Positions 15,744-23,271 of a DNA stretch of 64,000 nucleotides are shown in pieces. The notes beneath the pieces were generated by a model that was not told where the DNA came from, ran no database searches, and saw only the letters and a list, made by a program, of their open reading frames with translations. This stretch comes from an uncultured Collinsella sp. (GTDB taxonomy: Bacteria > Actinomycetota > Coriobacteriia > Coriobacteriales > Coriobacteriaceae): positions 1 to 64,000 of the forward strand of contig CAKULD010000006.1 in NCBI GenBank assembly GCA_934667065.1. Reading direction: 5' to 3'. Each line of letters opens with the position of its first letter. Position 1 is the first letter of the stretch. Both the position numbers and the translations under genes were made by a program.

Positions 15744-17126
15744 ATGGCAGAAGAAACAACCGCTGTCGTCGAGGAGGAGCATGAGCTCGCCTCAAAGCCG
15801 ATTCCAGAACTCGTGCGCCGCTACACAATTGTGACCGGTCAGGGCATGCTCGCCCAGATCATCATGGTCGTGCTCGAGGGTCTCGTGATGGGCTGGGGCT
15901 TGGGCTCTCACGGCCTGGCCTGCGTCTCGATCATCATGTCTGTCGAGTACATCAATCTGGCCTTCGGCAACCTCTTCGGTACGGGCGTGCCAGCCGTGGT
16001 AGGCAACCTGCTCGGCGCCGGCGATGTTAAGGGCGCGAGTAAGGCGTTTAGTCAGGGTTTCTGGCTCACGACGATCGTTTCGGTCCTGCTTGCTGTCGTG
16101 ATGGCAGTCTTCACTGAGCCTATTTGTGCGTTCTTTGGTGCCACGCCCGACATCATGGCTGACACGGTTGCCGGTGTGCGCACGTTTGCCGTGCTGTTGC
16201 CGCTCACGGTCATCGGCCAGATGATCACTGCCGTCATGCGCGTCGATGAGAAGGTCCAGATCCAGGCAAACCTCATGACCGTCTCTGCCATCGTTGCCAT
16301 CTGCTGGCTCGCGCTGTCGACCTTCGTGCTCAAGCTTGGCGTCATGGGCGCCGGTGTGTACTACGGCCTGTCCATTGGCATTTGGGCCATCGGTATCTTC
16401 TGGTATGTGGGCGGCAAGAAGTCCCAGCTCCAGATCAACCCGGCCGATCTCAAGCTCGACATGGGTATCTGCGGACAGATCGTTAAGATCGGCTTCCCGT
16501 TCTTCCTGGTCCAGGCCGCGACGTTCATTTTCAATACTGTTGCCAACTCGCTGCTCGGCACGCTCGGAGGTGACATGGGTTCGCTCTACATTGCTGCTTT
16601 CGGCGTGATCAATGGCTACATCCTCTACATCACCATGATGGTTGCTCAGTGCTTCTCCTATGGCCTGCAACCCATTGCTGCCTTCAACGCTGGCGCTAAG
16701 GCATGGGCTCGACTCAAGGAGACGCTCTCCTGCACACTCAAGTTTCAGATTGTGGTGCTGCTTATCGTCACTGCCGTCCTGTGGGCCGCAGCCACGCCGG
16801 TCTGCGCGTTCTTTGCGGGCTCCGACCCGGCGCTTGTCGAGGTCGCTGCCAGCGCTACACGCATCGTGGTCCTGGCCGTCGCGCTTGGGTACCTTGCCAT
16901 GACCATGTCCATGTATTATCAGGCGGTCGAGAAGGTCGGCGTCGCCACGTTCTGCGGCCTGCTCCGTTACGTGATTTGCTCCGTGCCACTCATGTACTTG
17001 CTTGGCGGCATGATGGGTGCGCAGGGCGTTTGGATTGCCTTGGTTGCAGCCGATGCCATTACCGGCCTGGTTTCCATCGCGCTTGCTGCAAAGGAGCAAA
17101 AGCGCCTGAATGGGCTCATTGCGTAG
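15744..17126 (+). CDS. MATE-family efflux transporter
   Basis: 460 aa with about 12 membrane helices in two six-helix halves. The N-half contains GNLFGTGVPAVVGNLLGAGD and the C-half VAQCFSYGLQPIAAFNAGAK, both MATE-type repeats. MATE proteins export cationic drugs or metabolites with Na+ or H+. The start ATG 15744 follows AAGGAAAGGGGAG. It is co-directional with the amidohydrolase 39 bp upstream, so probably co-transcribed, and ends at a terminator at 17161. Its cargo is unknown; cationic amines would fit the neighbourhood. Confidence 0.88.
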   Translation: MAEETTAVVEEEHELASKPIPELVRRYTIVTGQGMLAQIIMVVLEGLVMGWGLGSHGLACVSIIMSVEYINLAFGNLFGTGVPAVVGNLLGAGDVKGASKAFSQGFWLTTIVSVLLAVVMAVFTEPICAFFGATPDIMADTVAGVRTFAVLLPLTVIGQMITAVMRVDEKVQIQANLMTVSAIVAICWLALSTFVLKLGVMGAGVYYGLSIGIWAIGIFWYVGGKKSQLQINPADLKLDMGICGQIVKIGFPFFLVQAATFIFNTVANSLLGTLGGDMGSLYIAAFGVINGYILYITMMVAQCFSYGLQPIAAFNAGAKAWARLKETLSCTLKFQIVVLLIVTAVLWAAATPVCAFFAGSDPALVEVAASATRIVVLAVALGYLAMTMSMYYQAVEKVGVATFCGLLRYVICSVPLMYLLGGMMGAQGVWIALVAADAITGLVSIALAAKEQKRLNGLIA

Positions 17127-17160
17127 TCTAGGGTCGCTCCTCATTCAAATGGCGAAATCA

Positions 17161-17195
17161 AAGGGCGTTCTCCGCATGGAGGGCGCCCTTTTTCA
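17161..17195 (+). terminator. Rho-independent terminator between convergent genes
   Basis: AAGGGCG pairs with CGCCCTT, with CTCC/GGAG extending the stem, and TTTTTC follows. It terminates the MATE transcript and overlaps the 3' end of the convergent LuxR gene. Confidence 0.8.
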
Positions 17196-17996
17196 TCGCA
17201 GGATGTTTTGCGCGGCAGTCATAAGGCCCAGGCGGTTGCTGACGCCGAGCTTGCGATAGATGGCGTTGACGTGCTTCTTGACGGTTGACTCGCTTATGAA
17301 TAGCTCGTTTGCCATTTGTTTGTTCGTTTTGCCGTCAAGCATGAGTCGCATGACTTCGGCTTCGCGCGGTTGGATATTGTGCTCTTCGATGAAGGCATTC
17401 AGTTGGTTTGTGTCTTCGGTCTGGGAGAGTTTAATGCCACCTGGGTAGAGGTTACCGAGTGCGATGCTCGCGTGCCGAGCGACTTCGAGCAGGATTGCGA
17501 GCTCGGTGTCGGTGAAGTCTCCGGCCGTGCGCTCGCGAAACAGCGTGATGCTTCCCAGCGGGTTGTCGTTGTGCGCGAGCGTTGCCGTGCAGCCAAAGTA
17601 GACGCCCTGCGGTTCCATCCATTTGCGATAGATGGGAGTGGCATCACGCCGCTCGACGTCGACGAGATCGAGGTCGCGATAGACGCCGACCTTATGTAGG
17701 TCAAAGCTCCATGTTGTATAGTCCATCGCGGCGTAGCGGTCGTAGTAGTCGCTCAGCGCGCGGTCGTCCATTCCGCGGCATGCGGGATGGACGTAGCGCG
17801 GGACATCACTGCCCGCCATTTCGATCAGGTCGAACATGGCGATCCGATGGGGCACGAGCCCTGTCGTTTCCTCGAGGGTCTCTTTTTGCAGCATATCGAC
17901 ATCGCGTGCTGCATGAATTGCGAGCGCGAGCTCGTTGAGAGCGGTCCAAGTCGTACTGTCGAGCTCAATAGCCTGCTGTTTATTGCATGGGGGCAT
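17193..17996 (-). CDS. Soluble LuxR-family regulator with a GAF-like sensor domain
   Basis: 267 aa cytoplasmic protein without membrane segments. Residues about 15-180 form a GAF-like sensor (HAARDVDMLQKETLEETTGL, later GSITLFRERTAGDFTDTELA and LLEVARHASIALGN). Residues about 200-265 form the LuxR HTH: HNIQPREAEVMRLMLDGKTN, KQMANELFISESTVKKHVNA. It is divergent from the second agmatine deiminase gene, 178 bp away, which it probably controls, perhaps by sensing a polyamine; the ligand is not deducible. Start ATG 17996 is preceded by GGAAAGGACG. Confidence 0.85.
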   Translation of the reverse strand: MPPCNKQQAIELDSTTWTALNELALAIHAARDVDMLQKETLEETTGLVPHRIAMFDLIEMAGSDVPRYVHPACRGMDDRALSDYYDRYAAMDYTTWSFDLHKVGVYRDLDLVDVERRDATPIYRKWMEPQGVYFGCTATLAHNDNPLGSITLFRERTAGDFTDTELAILLEVARHASIALGNLYPGGIKLSQTEDTNQLNAFIEEHNIQPREAEVMRLMLDGKTNKQMANELFISESTVKKHVNAIYRKLGVSNRLGLMTAAQNILR

Positions 17997-18041
17997 AGGG
18001 CGTCCTTTCCATTATGGAACCCAGTATGTCATGTTCTCGGC

Positions 18042-18062
18042 CTGACTAGAACTTTAGGTCAG
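18042..18062. promoter_or_regulatory. Inverted repeat between luxR and agmatine deiminase 2, candidate operator
   Basis: CTGAC-N11-GTCAG within CCTGACTAGAACTTTAGGTC then AG. It lies about midway between the divergent starts (17996 and 18175), a usual place for an operator of a divergently transcribed regulator. Confidence 0.4.
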
Positions 18063-18174
18063 CGAACGGTATCCCGCCGGTCACTGAAAGGGGCCCGAGG
18101 GGCCATTGAGAGCATCTTGGTGCGGCGGCATTATGGTCTTGTCAACTAAAAGCACCGAGAAAGGGAGCTTGGAA

Positions 18175-19296
18175 ATGAAGACCATCTACGAGAGTGAGTC
18201 CACGCCCAAGAAGGACGGGTTCTATATGCCCGGCGAGTATGAGGAGCAGGAGCGCACTTGGATTCTGTGGCCGCACCGTTCCGATGTGTGGCGCTGCGGC
18301 GCTAAGCCGGCACAGAAGGTCTTCACCGAGATTATCAAGACCGTTGCACGCTTCCAGCCCATCACCGTGGGCGTCAACGCCGAGGACTTCCCTGCGGTGT
18401 GTGAGATCTTCGATGGCGTTGAGAACGTGCGCGTTATCCACATGGAGTACAACGACAGCTGGATCCGTGACCCCGGCCCGGCGTTCCTCGTCAACGATAA
18501 GGGTGACGTTGCGCTCTCGCATTTCCACTTTAACGCCTACGGCGGCTTCATCGACGGCCTGTACTTCCCGTGGGACAAGGACGCTTCCATTGGCCTGCAG
18601 GTGGCACAGCTCGAGCAGGTCGACCGCTATCGTCCCGAGGACTACATCCTCGAAGGCGGTTCGTTCAACTGTGACGGCCAGGGCACCGTCGTGACGACCG
18701 AGATGTGTCTGCTCAACGAGGACCGCAACCCGCAGTACACCAAAGAGCAAATCGAGGAGAAGCTCGCCCAGTATCTTGGCATCGAGAAAGTCATCTGGAT
18801 CAAGGACGGCATCGATCCGTACGAGACCAACGGTCATGTCGATGACGTCGCGTGTTTCAGTGCCCCCGGTGAGGTTTGCTGCATGTGGACCGACGATTCC
18901 AACCATAAGTTTTACAAGGAGTGCCAGGAAGCATACAAGACGCTCTCCGAGGCGACCGATGCCCGTGGGCGCAAGCTCAAGGTGCACAAGGTGATCATGC
19001 CCGCAACCTCCGTCTATATGACCGAGGAGGAGGCCAGCACGATCGATCCTGTCGAGGGTGTGTTGCCCCGTACTCCTGAGGACGCTTTCGAGCCAAGTTA
19101 CCTCAACTTCCTGCCCATCAACGGAGCAGTGCTCGTGCCGCAGTTTGGCGATCCCAACGATGCCCAGGCGCTCAAGGACATCCAGGCTGCCTATCCGGAC
19201 CGCGAAGTCATCGGTATCATGACGCGCGAGGTTATCTATGGCGGCGGCAACATTCATTGCATTACTCAGCAGCAGCCTAAGGCGCGCTGTAAATAG
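18175..19296 (+). CDS. Agmatine deiminase, second paralog, canonical motifs
   Basis: 373 aa from ATG 18175 (AAAGGGAG upstream). It has the family motifs in standard form: WILWPHRSDVWR, DSWIRDPGPAFLV, HFHFNAYGG, YILEGGSF, NGHVDDVACFSAPG, and YGGGNIHCITQQ with catalytic Cys362. It hydrolyses agmatine to N-carbamoylputrescine and ammonia. It stands alone, divergent from a GAF-LuxR regulator and followed by a terminator, so it is likely regulated separately from the 6-12 kb cluster. Length is normal for the family. Two non-identical copies in 9 kb suggest different induction or substrate range. Confidence 0.92.
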   Translation: MKTIYESESTPKKDGFYMPGEYEEQERTWILWPHRSDVWRCGAKPAQKVFTEIIKTVARFQPITVGVNAEDFPAVCEIFDGVENVRVIHMEYNDSWIRDPGPAFLVNDKGDVALSHFHFNAYGGFIDGLYFPWDKDASIGLQVAQLEQVDRYRPEDYILEGGSFNCDGQGTVVTTEMCLLNEDRNPQYTKEQIEEKLAQYLGIEKVIWIKDGIDPYETNGHVDDVACFSAPGEVCCMWTDDSNHKFYKECQEAYKTLSEATDARGRKLKVHKVIMPATSVYMTEEEASTIDPVEGVLPRTPEDAFEPSYLNFLPINGAVLVPQFGDPNDAQALKDIQAAYPDREVIGIMTREVIYGGGNIHCITQQQPKARCK

Positions 19297-19338
19297 GAGT
19301 TCCATGGCGAACAGGGTTTGATTATCCACACGTGAAAG

Positions 19339-19372
19339 TCCGTCGGCTTCAATGGCCGGCGGATTTTTGTGT
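19339..19372 (+). terminator. Rho-independent terminator after agmatine deiminase 2
   Basis: TCCGTCGGC and GCCGGCGGA form the stem with a short loop, followed by TTTTTG. Confidence 0.85.
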
Positions 19373-19382
19373 GATGGCTTGA

Positions 19383-19433
19383 CGTTTGCCCAGATAAAAC
19401 CTAGCAAAATAAACCTGTCCCTTTTTGGCAGGT
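19383..19433 (+). repeat. Dispersed REP-like hairpin, CCTGTCCCTTTTTGGCAGG family (copy 2)
   Basis: CGTTTGCCCAGATAAAACC followed by TAGCAAAATAAACCTGTCCC and TTTTTGGCAGGT. Nearly identical to 5002-5053 in the same orientation. Confidence 0.85.
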
Positions 19434-19516
19434 GGTGGTTTCAGCTGAACGGCGGGACGGTCGGCCTGGGCGTGCGGGCTCACAATCTGGAAAAACAGAC
19501 CAGATTGGGGGCTTGT

Positions 19517-20601
19517 ATGATCGATTCGAAGGGGAACGTGCGACCCGAGGGCATGTTTAACAGGGCGCATCTGGCTCCCGAAGCCCAACGCGCATACGAT
19601 ACGCTGCTCGAGTGTGTGCTCAACGGACAGAAGGGCTGCGAGGTCTCGGCGCACGCAGGCATGGATACCATCAAGGCGCTGGTAGAGCTTATGCGCTGCG
19701 ACTGCCCCGAGCTCATTCATCTCCTGGGCGGTGTGCGCTACTGTCGCCACGGTGATAAAGTCCTGCTTGTGCCAAATTATGCCAAGGGATACAAACAGTC
19801 GGTCACCCGGCTCTATACAAATCTTGCCAAGATGGAGCGTGCGGCCGCCGCAATTCTCCAGGCGGCACCGGCGGGCGCATCAGCCTTCGACCGGGTTTTG
19901 ACGATCTGTGCAAGCTCACCGCGGGGCTCCACGACATCGGTATTACTGTGGGCGACTGGAACCCTCGCAATTTTCTTGTCGACGAACAAGGAAGCCTTGA
20001 GCTTCTCGATACCGATTCGTATAGCTTTACCCTTTCGGATGAGACGCATGGAACCAGCTGCGCAGCACCCGGCTTTATTGCGCCCGAGGTGCTCAAGCTC
20101 ATGGAGTCGACTGGTATCGGCGATTTTGAGGGCTTGGCAGCCGCCACGAAGGCTCCGGTGTTTACGCCTCAGACGGACGATTTTGGGCTGGCAGTCCATA
20201 TCTTCAAGATGCTCAACCGCGGAGTTCACCCCTATTCGGGTGATCTGGACTTAGATTTCTATGATCTGGATGACGATGACATTCCGCCGGCACCGTCGCT
20301 CAACACCTGTATTCGCAATGGTCAGAGTCCGTTTATTGGGACCTCGATTGGATACGCTATTCCGGATTACGCCCTTAGACTCGATGATTTTGGCGGCCTT
20401 ATGGGCGAGGCATTCTGTCGATCGCTCTTTGGTAAGCCGGAAGAGCGTTTAGACGCACGCACGTGGGCGCGCCTGCTCGACCGGTATCTTTCCGAGACAA
20501 TCGAGTGTGCGCATGGCCATCTGTACCACTTCTACCACTCGTCGCAGGGTGAATGCCCCTATTGTCGAGGTGAGCGCGCCCTGTTGGCTCGTCTTAGTTG
20601 A
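19517..20601 (+). pseudogene. Chimeric, frame-broken gene: transglutaminase-like N-terminus joined to a protein-kinase-like C-lobe
   Basis: From ATG 19517 (RBS GGGGG) the frame encodes about 125 aa resembling the pre-core region of bacterial transglutaminase-like proteins: AYDTLLECVLNGQKGCEVSA, CDCPELIHLLGGVRYC, AAILQAAPAGASAFDRVL. At about 19885-19896 the similarity switches frame. Downstream, in frame with 19894, it reads GFDDLCKLTAGLHDIGITVG, DWNPRNFLVDEQGSLELLDT, DSYSF and so on to a TGA-type end at 20601. This matches a kinase C-lobe of the YegI/helix-hairpin-helix kinase type, with GDWNPRN as catalytic loop and DTDS in the DFG place, then FIAPEV and a CPYC motif at the end. The kinase N-lobe and the transglutaminase core are both missing. 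It looks like a deletion fusing two neighbouring genes. A sequencing error alone would not explain the missing domains. Confidence 0.6.
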
Positions 20602-20648
20602 GATTGACTCGGGCTGTCTTGGAGAAAGCCCGTCAGGCGACACGCAGG

Positions 20649-21299
20649 TTAATCCTGGGTGTCGCCTCCGTACATATAGACGATAAAACCATCGCCAGTG
20701 TCCTGACTGTGGTCCTCCAGGATGCGTTTCATGTTGAGATGCTCGTAGAACTGCCAGTCGGAATTGCAGTCGCTCATCAAGAAGAACTTGCTGCAACCGG
20801 CTTTGGCGAGCTCGGAGCGCGCAAAGTTGATAAGTGCGCGGCCGAGTCCCTTTCCCTGCCACTCGGGCACGATGATGTTGAGGTTGAGCTGACCCTGGGC
20901 ATACTCGTTGCCCGTGGCGGCAAAGCGGTCGGCCGTGGCCTTCTCGCGGCTGTCGCCAAAGAGCGAACCCTCGAGTTTGGCATCGGCGGTCTTTGCCATC
21001 TCGGTCGCCTGGGCAAACATCTCGTCGTAGCAAGGCTTCCAGGTTGGGTTGGTACGTGGCTTGCCGTCCTCGAAGATGCCGATGCAGCAGGCTGCGATGA
21101 TACGGCCCTCGGCTTCGGCAACGAGCGCGATGGGGGAGCGCTGCAGCTGCATGGCGATGTTAAACCGCGCGCAGAAATCGGCAGCTTCGACGTCACCGCG
21201 GTTGCGCAGCGTATTGCACCACAGCTGGTTATAGATGGCGGCGATGCCTGTCAGGTCGTCGAGTGCGGCGGCGCGCAGGGTTACGTTGTCAAGGCTCAT
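20649..21299 (-). CDS. GNAT-family N-acetyltransferase
   Basis: 216 aa from ATG 21299 (AAGGAG 6 nt upstream; an ATG at 21314 is in frame but lies before the RBS). The acetyl-CoA site is VPEWQGKGLGRALINFARSE, the Q-x-x-G-x-G/A pyrophosphate loop of motif A. The C-terminal beta region GCSKFFLMSDCNSDWQFYEH matches motif B. Substrate unknown. Its 3' end overlaps a hairpin (AGGCGACAC/GTGTCGCCT, about 20636-20668) that may end its transcript. The neighbour on the left is the broken kinase chimera, convergent with it. Confidence 0.85.
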   Translation of the reverse strand: MSLDNVTLRAAALDDLTGIAAIYNQLWCNTLRNRGDVEAADFCARFNIAMQLQRSPIALVAEAEGRIIAACCIGIFEDGKPRTNPTWKPCYDEMFAQATEMAKTADAKLEGSLFGDSREKATADRFAATGNEYAQGQLNLNIIVPEWQGKGLGRALINFARSELAKAGCSKFFLMSDCNSDWQFYEHLNMKRILEDHSQDTGDGFIVYMYGGDTQD

Positions 21300-21377
21300 G
21301 AAGGCTCCTTCCAAGTTGGGTCAGGCCATCTCTGAGTGTGACATGGCCGAAGCGCCGCCGCATCAATCATTCGGCAG

Positions 21378-21426
21378 ACGACTCCCAATCCCTCGGGGAC
21401 GGAGGAGTGGTCATTGGGGACGTTCT
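21378..21426. repeat. Short inverted repeat with a TGGGGACGTTC motif
   Basis: ACGACTCCCAAT and ATTGGGGACGT pair around a 23-base GC-rich loop, 100 bp upstream of aroG. The motif TGGGGACGTTC recurs at 22746-22756, next to another palindrome on the far side of aroG. Confidence 0.45.
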
Positions 21427-21524
21427 TAAACGACTATGCTTGCACTTTAGCGTGCGACAGCGGATAATGCCGAGCATTCGAGAATTCGCCAATTGTTTCC
21501 GTCGATTGATCAAGGAGGCCCCGT

Positions 21525-22556
21525 ATGGCCATGGAATTCAAACGTAGGCTGCCGATCCCCATGGAGATCCGCGAGGAAATGCCGCTTTCTGCCGAGCTTA
21601 CCGCCAAGAAGCAGGCATTCGATGCCGAGGTTGCCAAGGTTTTTACCGGCGAGGACGCGCGCAAGGTGCTCATCATTGGCCCGTGCTCTGCCGACCGCGA
21701 GGATTCGGTCCTCGAGTACATGAACCGCCTGGCCAAGACCGCCGAAGAGGTCAAGGACAAGCTCATCATCATCCCGCGTGTCTACACCAACAAGCCGCGC
21801 ACCAAGGGCACCGGTTACAAGGGTTTGCTGCATAACCCCGACCCCGAGGCTCCCGACGACCTGCTCGAGGGCGTCAAGGCCATCCGCCATATGCACCTGC
21901 GCGTCATCGAGGAGACGGGCTTCTTTACCGCCGACGAGATGCTCTATCCCTCCAACTACCAGTACCTCGTCGACCTGCTGAGCTACGTCGCCGTGGGTGC
22001 GCGCTCGGTCGAGAACCAGGAGCATCGTCTGGTGTCGAGCGGCATTTCGGTGCCCGTGGGCATGAAGAACCCCACCGCCGGCTCTACCACCGTCATGCTT
22101 AACTCCATTTACGCTGCTCAGGCCCATCAGAGCTTTATCTTCCGTAACTGGGAGGTCGAGTGCGACGGCAACCCGCTCGCGCACGCCGTCATGCGCGGCT
22201 ACATCGGCCTCGATGGTCGCACCTACCCCAACTACCATTATGAGCACCTGGAGCGTCTGGCCGAGCGCTACACCGAGCACGCTGGCTACGCCAACCCGGC
22301 GGCGGTCATCGACTGCAACCACGACAACTCGGGCAAGCGTCCGCTGGAGCAGTACCGCATTTGCAAGGAGGTCCTCGACAGCTGCCGCCGCAACGAGTCC
22401 ATCTCCAAGCTGGTCAAGGGCTTTATGATCGAGTCCTACCTGGAGGACGGCAACCAGCCGGTCGACGGCGGCGTCTTTGGCAAGTCGATCACCGACCCGT
22501 GCCTGGGCTGGGAAAAGACCGACTACCTCATCCATGAGATCGCGGAACGTATTTAG
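21525..22556 (+). CDS. aroG: 3-deoxy-7-phosphoheptulonate synthase (DAHP synthase), class I
   Basis: 343 aa cytoplasmic enzyme of the shikimate pathway, joining phosphoenolpyruvate and erythrose 4-phosphate. Class I AroF/G/H-type motifs are visible: IIGPCSADREDSVLEYMNRL, IIPRVYTNKPRTKGTGYKGL, GARSVENQEHR, VGMKNPTAGSTTVMLNSI, IDCNHDNSGKRP, GFMIESYLEDGNQ and SITDPCLGWE. Metal ligands expected from the family (Cys of GPCS, His of DCNH, Glu of IES, Asp of TDPC) are present. AAGGAGG lies 7 nt before ATG 21525. A strong hairpin follows the stop directly. Which aromatic amino acid inhibits it cannot be told from sequence. Confidence 0.93.
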   Translation: MAMEFKRRLPIPMEIREEMPLSAELTAKKQAFDAEVAKVFTGEDARKVLIIGPCSADREDSVLEYMNRLAKTAEEVKDKLIIIPRVYTNKPRTKGTGYKGLLHNPDPEAPDDLLEGVKAIRHMHLRVIEETGFFTADEMLYPSNYQYLVDLLSYVAVGARSVENQEHRLVSSGISVPVGMKNPTAGSTTVMLNSIYAAQAHQSFIFRNWEVECDGNPLAHAVMRGYIGLDGRTYPNYHYEHLERLAERYTEHAGYANPAAVIDCNHDNSGKRPLEQYRICKEVLDSCRRNESISKLVKGFMIESYLEDGNQPVDGGVFGKSITDPCLGWEKTDYLIHEIAERI

Positions 22557-22582
22557 TTACGCGGTTTTACCAAACCGCGTAA
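22557..22582 (+). terminator. Perfect hairpin directly after aroG
   Basis: TTACGCGGTT, loop TTACC, then AACCGCGTAA-type complement (AAACCGCGTAA) abut the stop codon. It lacks a T-run, so it may act as a mRNA 3'-end stabiliser or a weak terminator. Confidence 0.6.
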
Positions 22583-22596
22583 CGGCTCGACGCTGC

Positions 22597-22694
22597 AAAC
22601 GCCCCTAAGCGGCAATCTGACGTTCAATCGTCGGTCGCGTACCAAAGTACGCTTCCCTCCTCTTTCACGTCACCTTGCTCGCTTAGGGGCGTTT
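22597..22694 (-). repeat. Long palindrome, GAAAGA/TTGA-loop family (copy 2)
   Basis: Outer arms AAACGCCCCTAAGCG and CGCTTAGGGGCGTTT are perfectly complementary. GCAA/TTGC, a TC/CC mismatch, and inner arms TGACGT/ACGTCA follow. The tip again contains GCGTACCAAAGTACGC. The core is almost identical to that at 10478-10580 while the arms are unrelated in sequence but equally well paired. Confidence 0.82.
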
Positions 22695-22796
22695 TCGCTG
22701 GCTTATGCTCAACCTGCGGCGTTATCCTGGTCCTATATCGGCAGATGGGGACGTTCCCTATGTGCCGGCATTTGGGGACACTCCTTGTCAAGGTTT

Positions 22797-22861
22797 TGGT
22801 GCATGGGGGTCAGGTTACTTTGCGCCAAGTTGGTGCAGATTAACCTGACCCCCATGCACCA
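22797..22861. repeat. Palindrome with GGGGGTCAGGTTA arms
   Basis: GGTGCATGGGGGTCAGGTTA and its exact reverse complement enclose a 23-base loop (ending TTGGTGCAGAT). Upstream at 22741-22790 are TGGGGACGTTC and TTTGGGGACACTCC. It looks like a REP-type hairpin; no transposase gene is near. Confidence 0.7.
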
Positions 22862-22928
22862 GCATGCGGTCTGGTTGCTGGCATTGTCAGATCTTTGGCG
22901 CTCTCCATGCCCGGTGGGCAAAAAATGC

Positions 22929-23128
22929 CAAATATGAGTACTGTTGCTAGCGTAGTATCATATCAGTCTAGCGAGATAATAGACATAATGGATAATATGT
23001 TCATTAGCGTTGGCACACAGAAGCCCGCTAACGGGCGTTTTGATTAATTTGAAGGCGTATAGAGGCCACAACGTGGTCATTTGAGGCGGTTTTGGCTGCT
23101 ACTAAAAAGGTGACAGTACTCATATTTG
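22929..23128. repeat. AT-rich 200-bp element bounded by 16-bp inverted repeats
   Basis: CAAATATGAGTACTGT at 22929-22944 is repeated as its exact complement at 23113-23128. The inside is much richer in A+T than the flanks and contains GCCCGCTAACGGGCGTTTT, a terminator-like hairpin, at about 23021-23040. TATCATATCAG, GATAATAGAC and GGATAATATG upstream of it could hold a promoter. It may be a MITE-like insertion or a small RNA locus. No open frame of interest is inside. Confidence 0.55.
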
Positions 23129-23205
23129 ACCTTTTTTTGACCACAGGGTTCAGGAGGGGCTGTCAATCGGGCCTCCAGGGGAGGGGATTTGAGTGCTACG
23201 GATGT

Positions 23206-23241
23206 AAAACGGGGGCGCAGGTTATCCTGCGCCCCCGTTTT
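23206..23241. terminator. Bidirectional terminator downstream of the ABC exporter operon
   Basis: AAAACGGGGGCGCAGG, loop TTAT, CCTGCGCCCCCGTTTT. A perfect 16-bp stem with A and T tails, so it works on either strand; it ends the minus-strand exporter operon. Confidence 0.9.
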
Positions 23242-23271
23242 CTGGGCGTTGCGGTTGTTTGCCGCTGGTTT

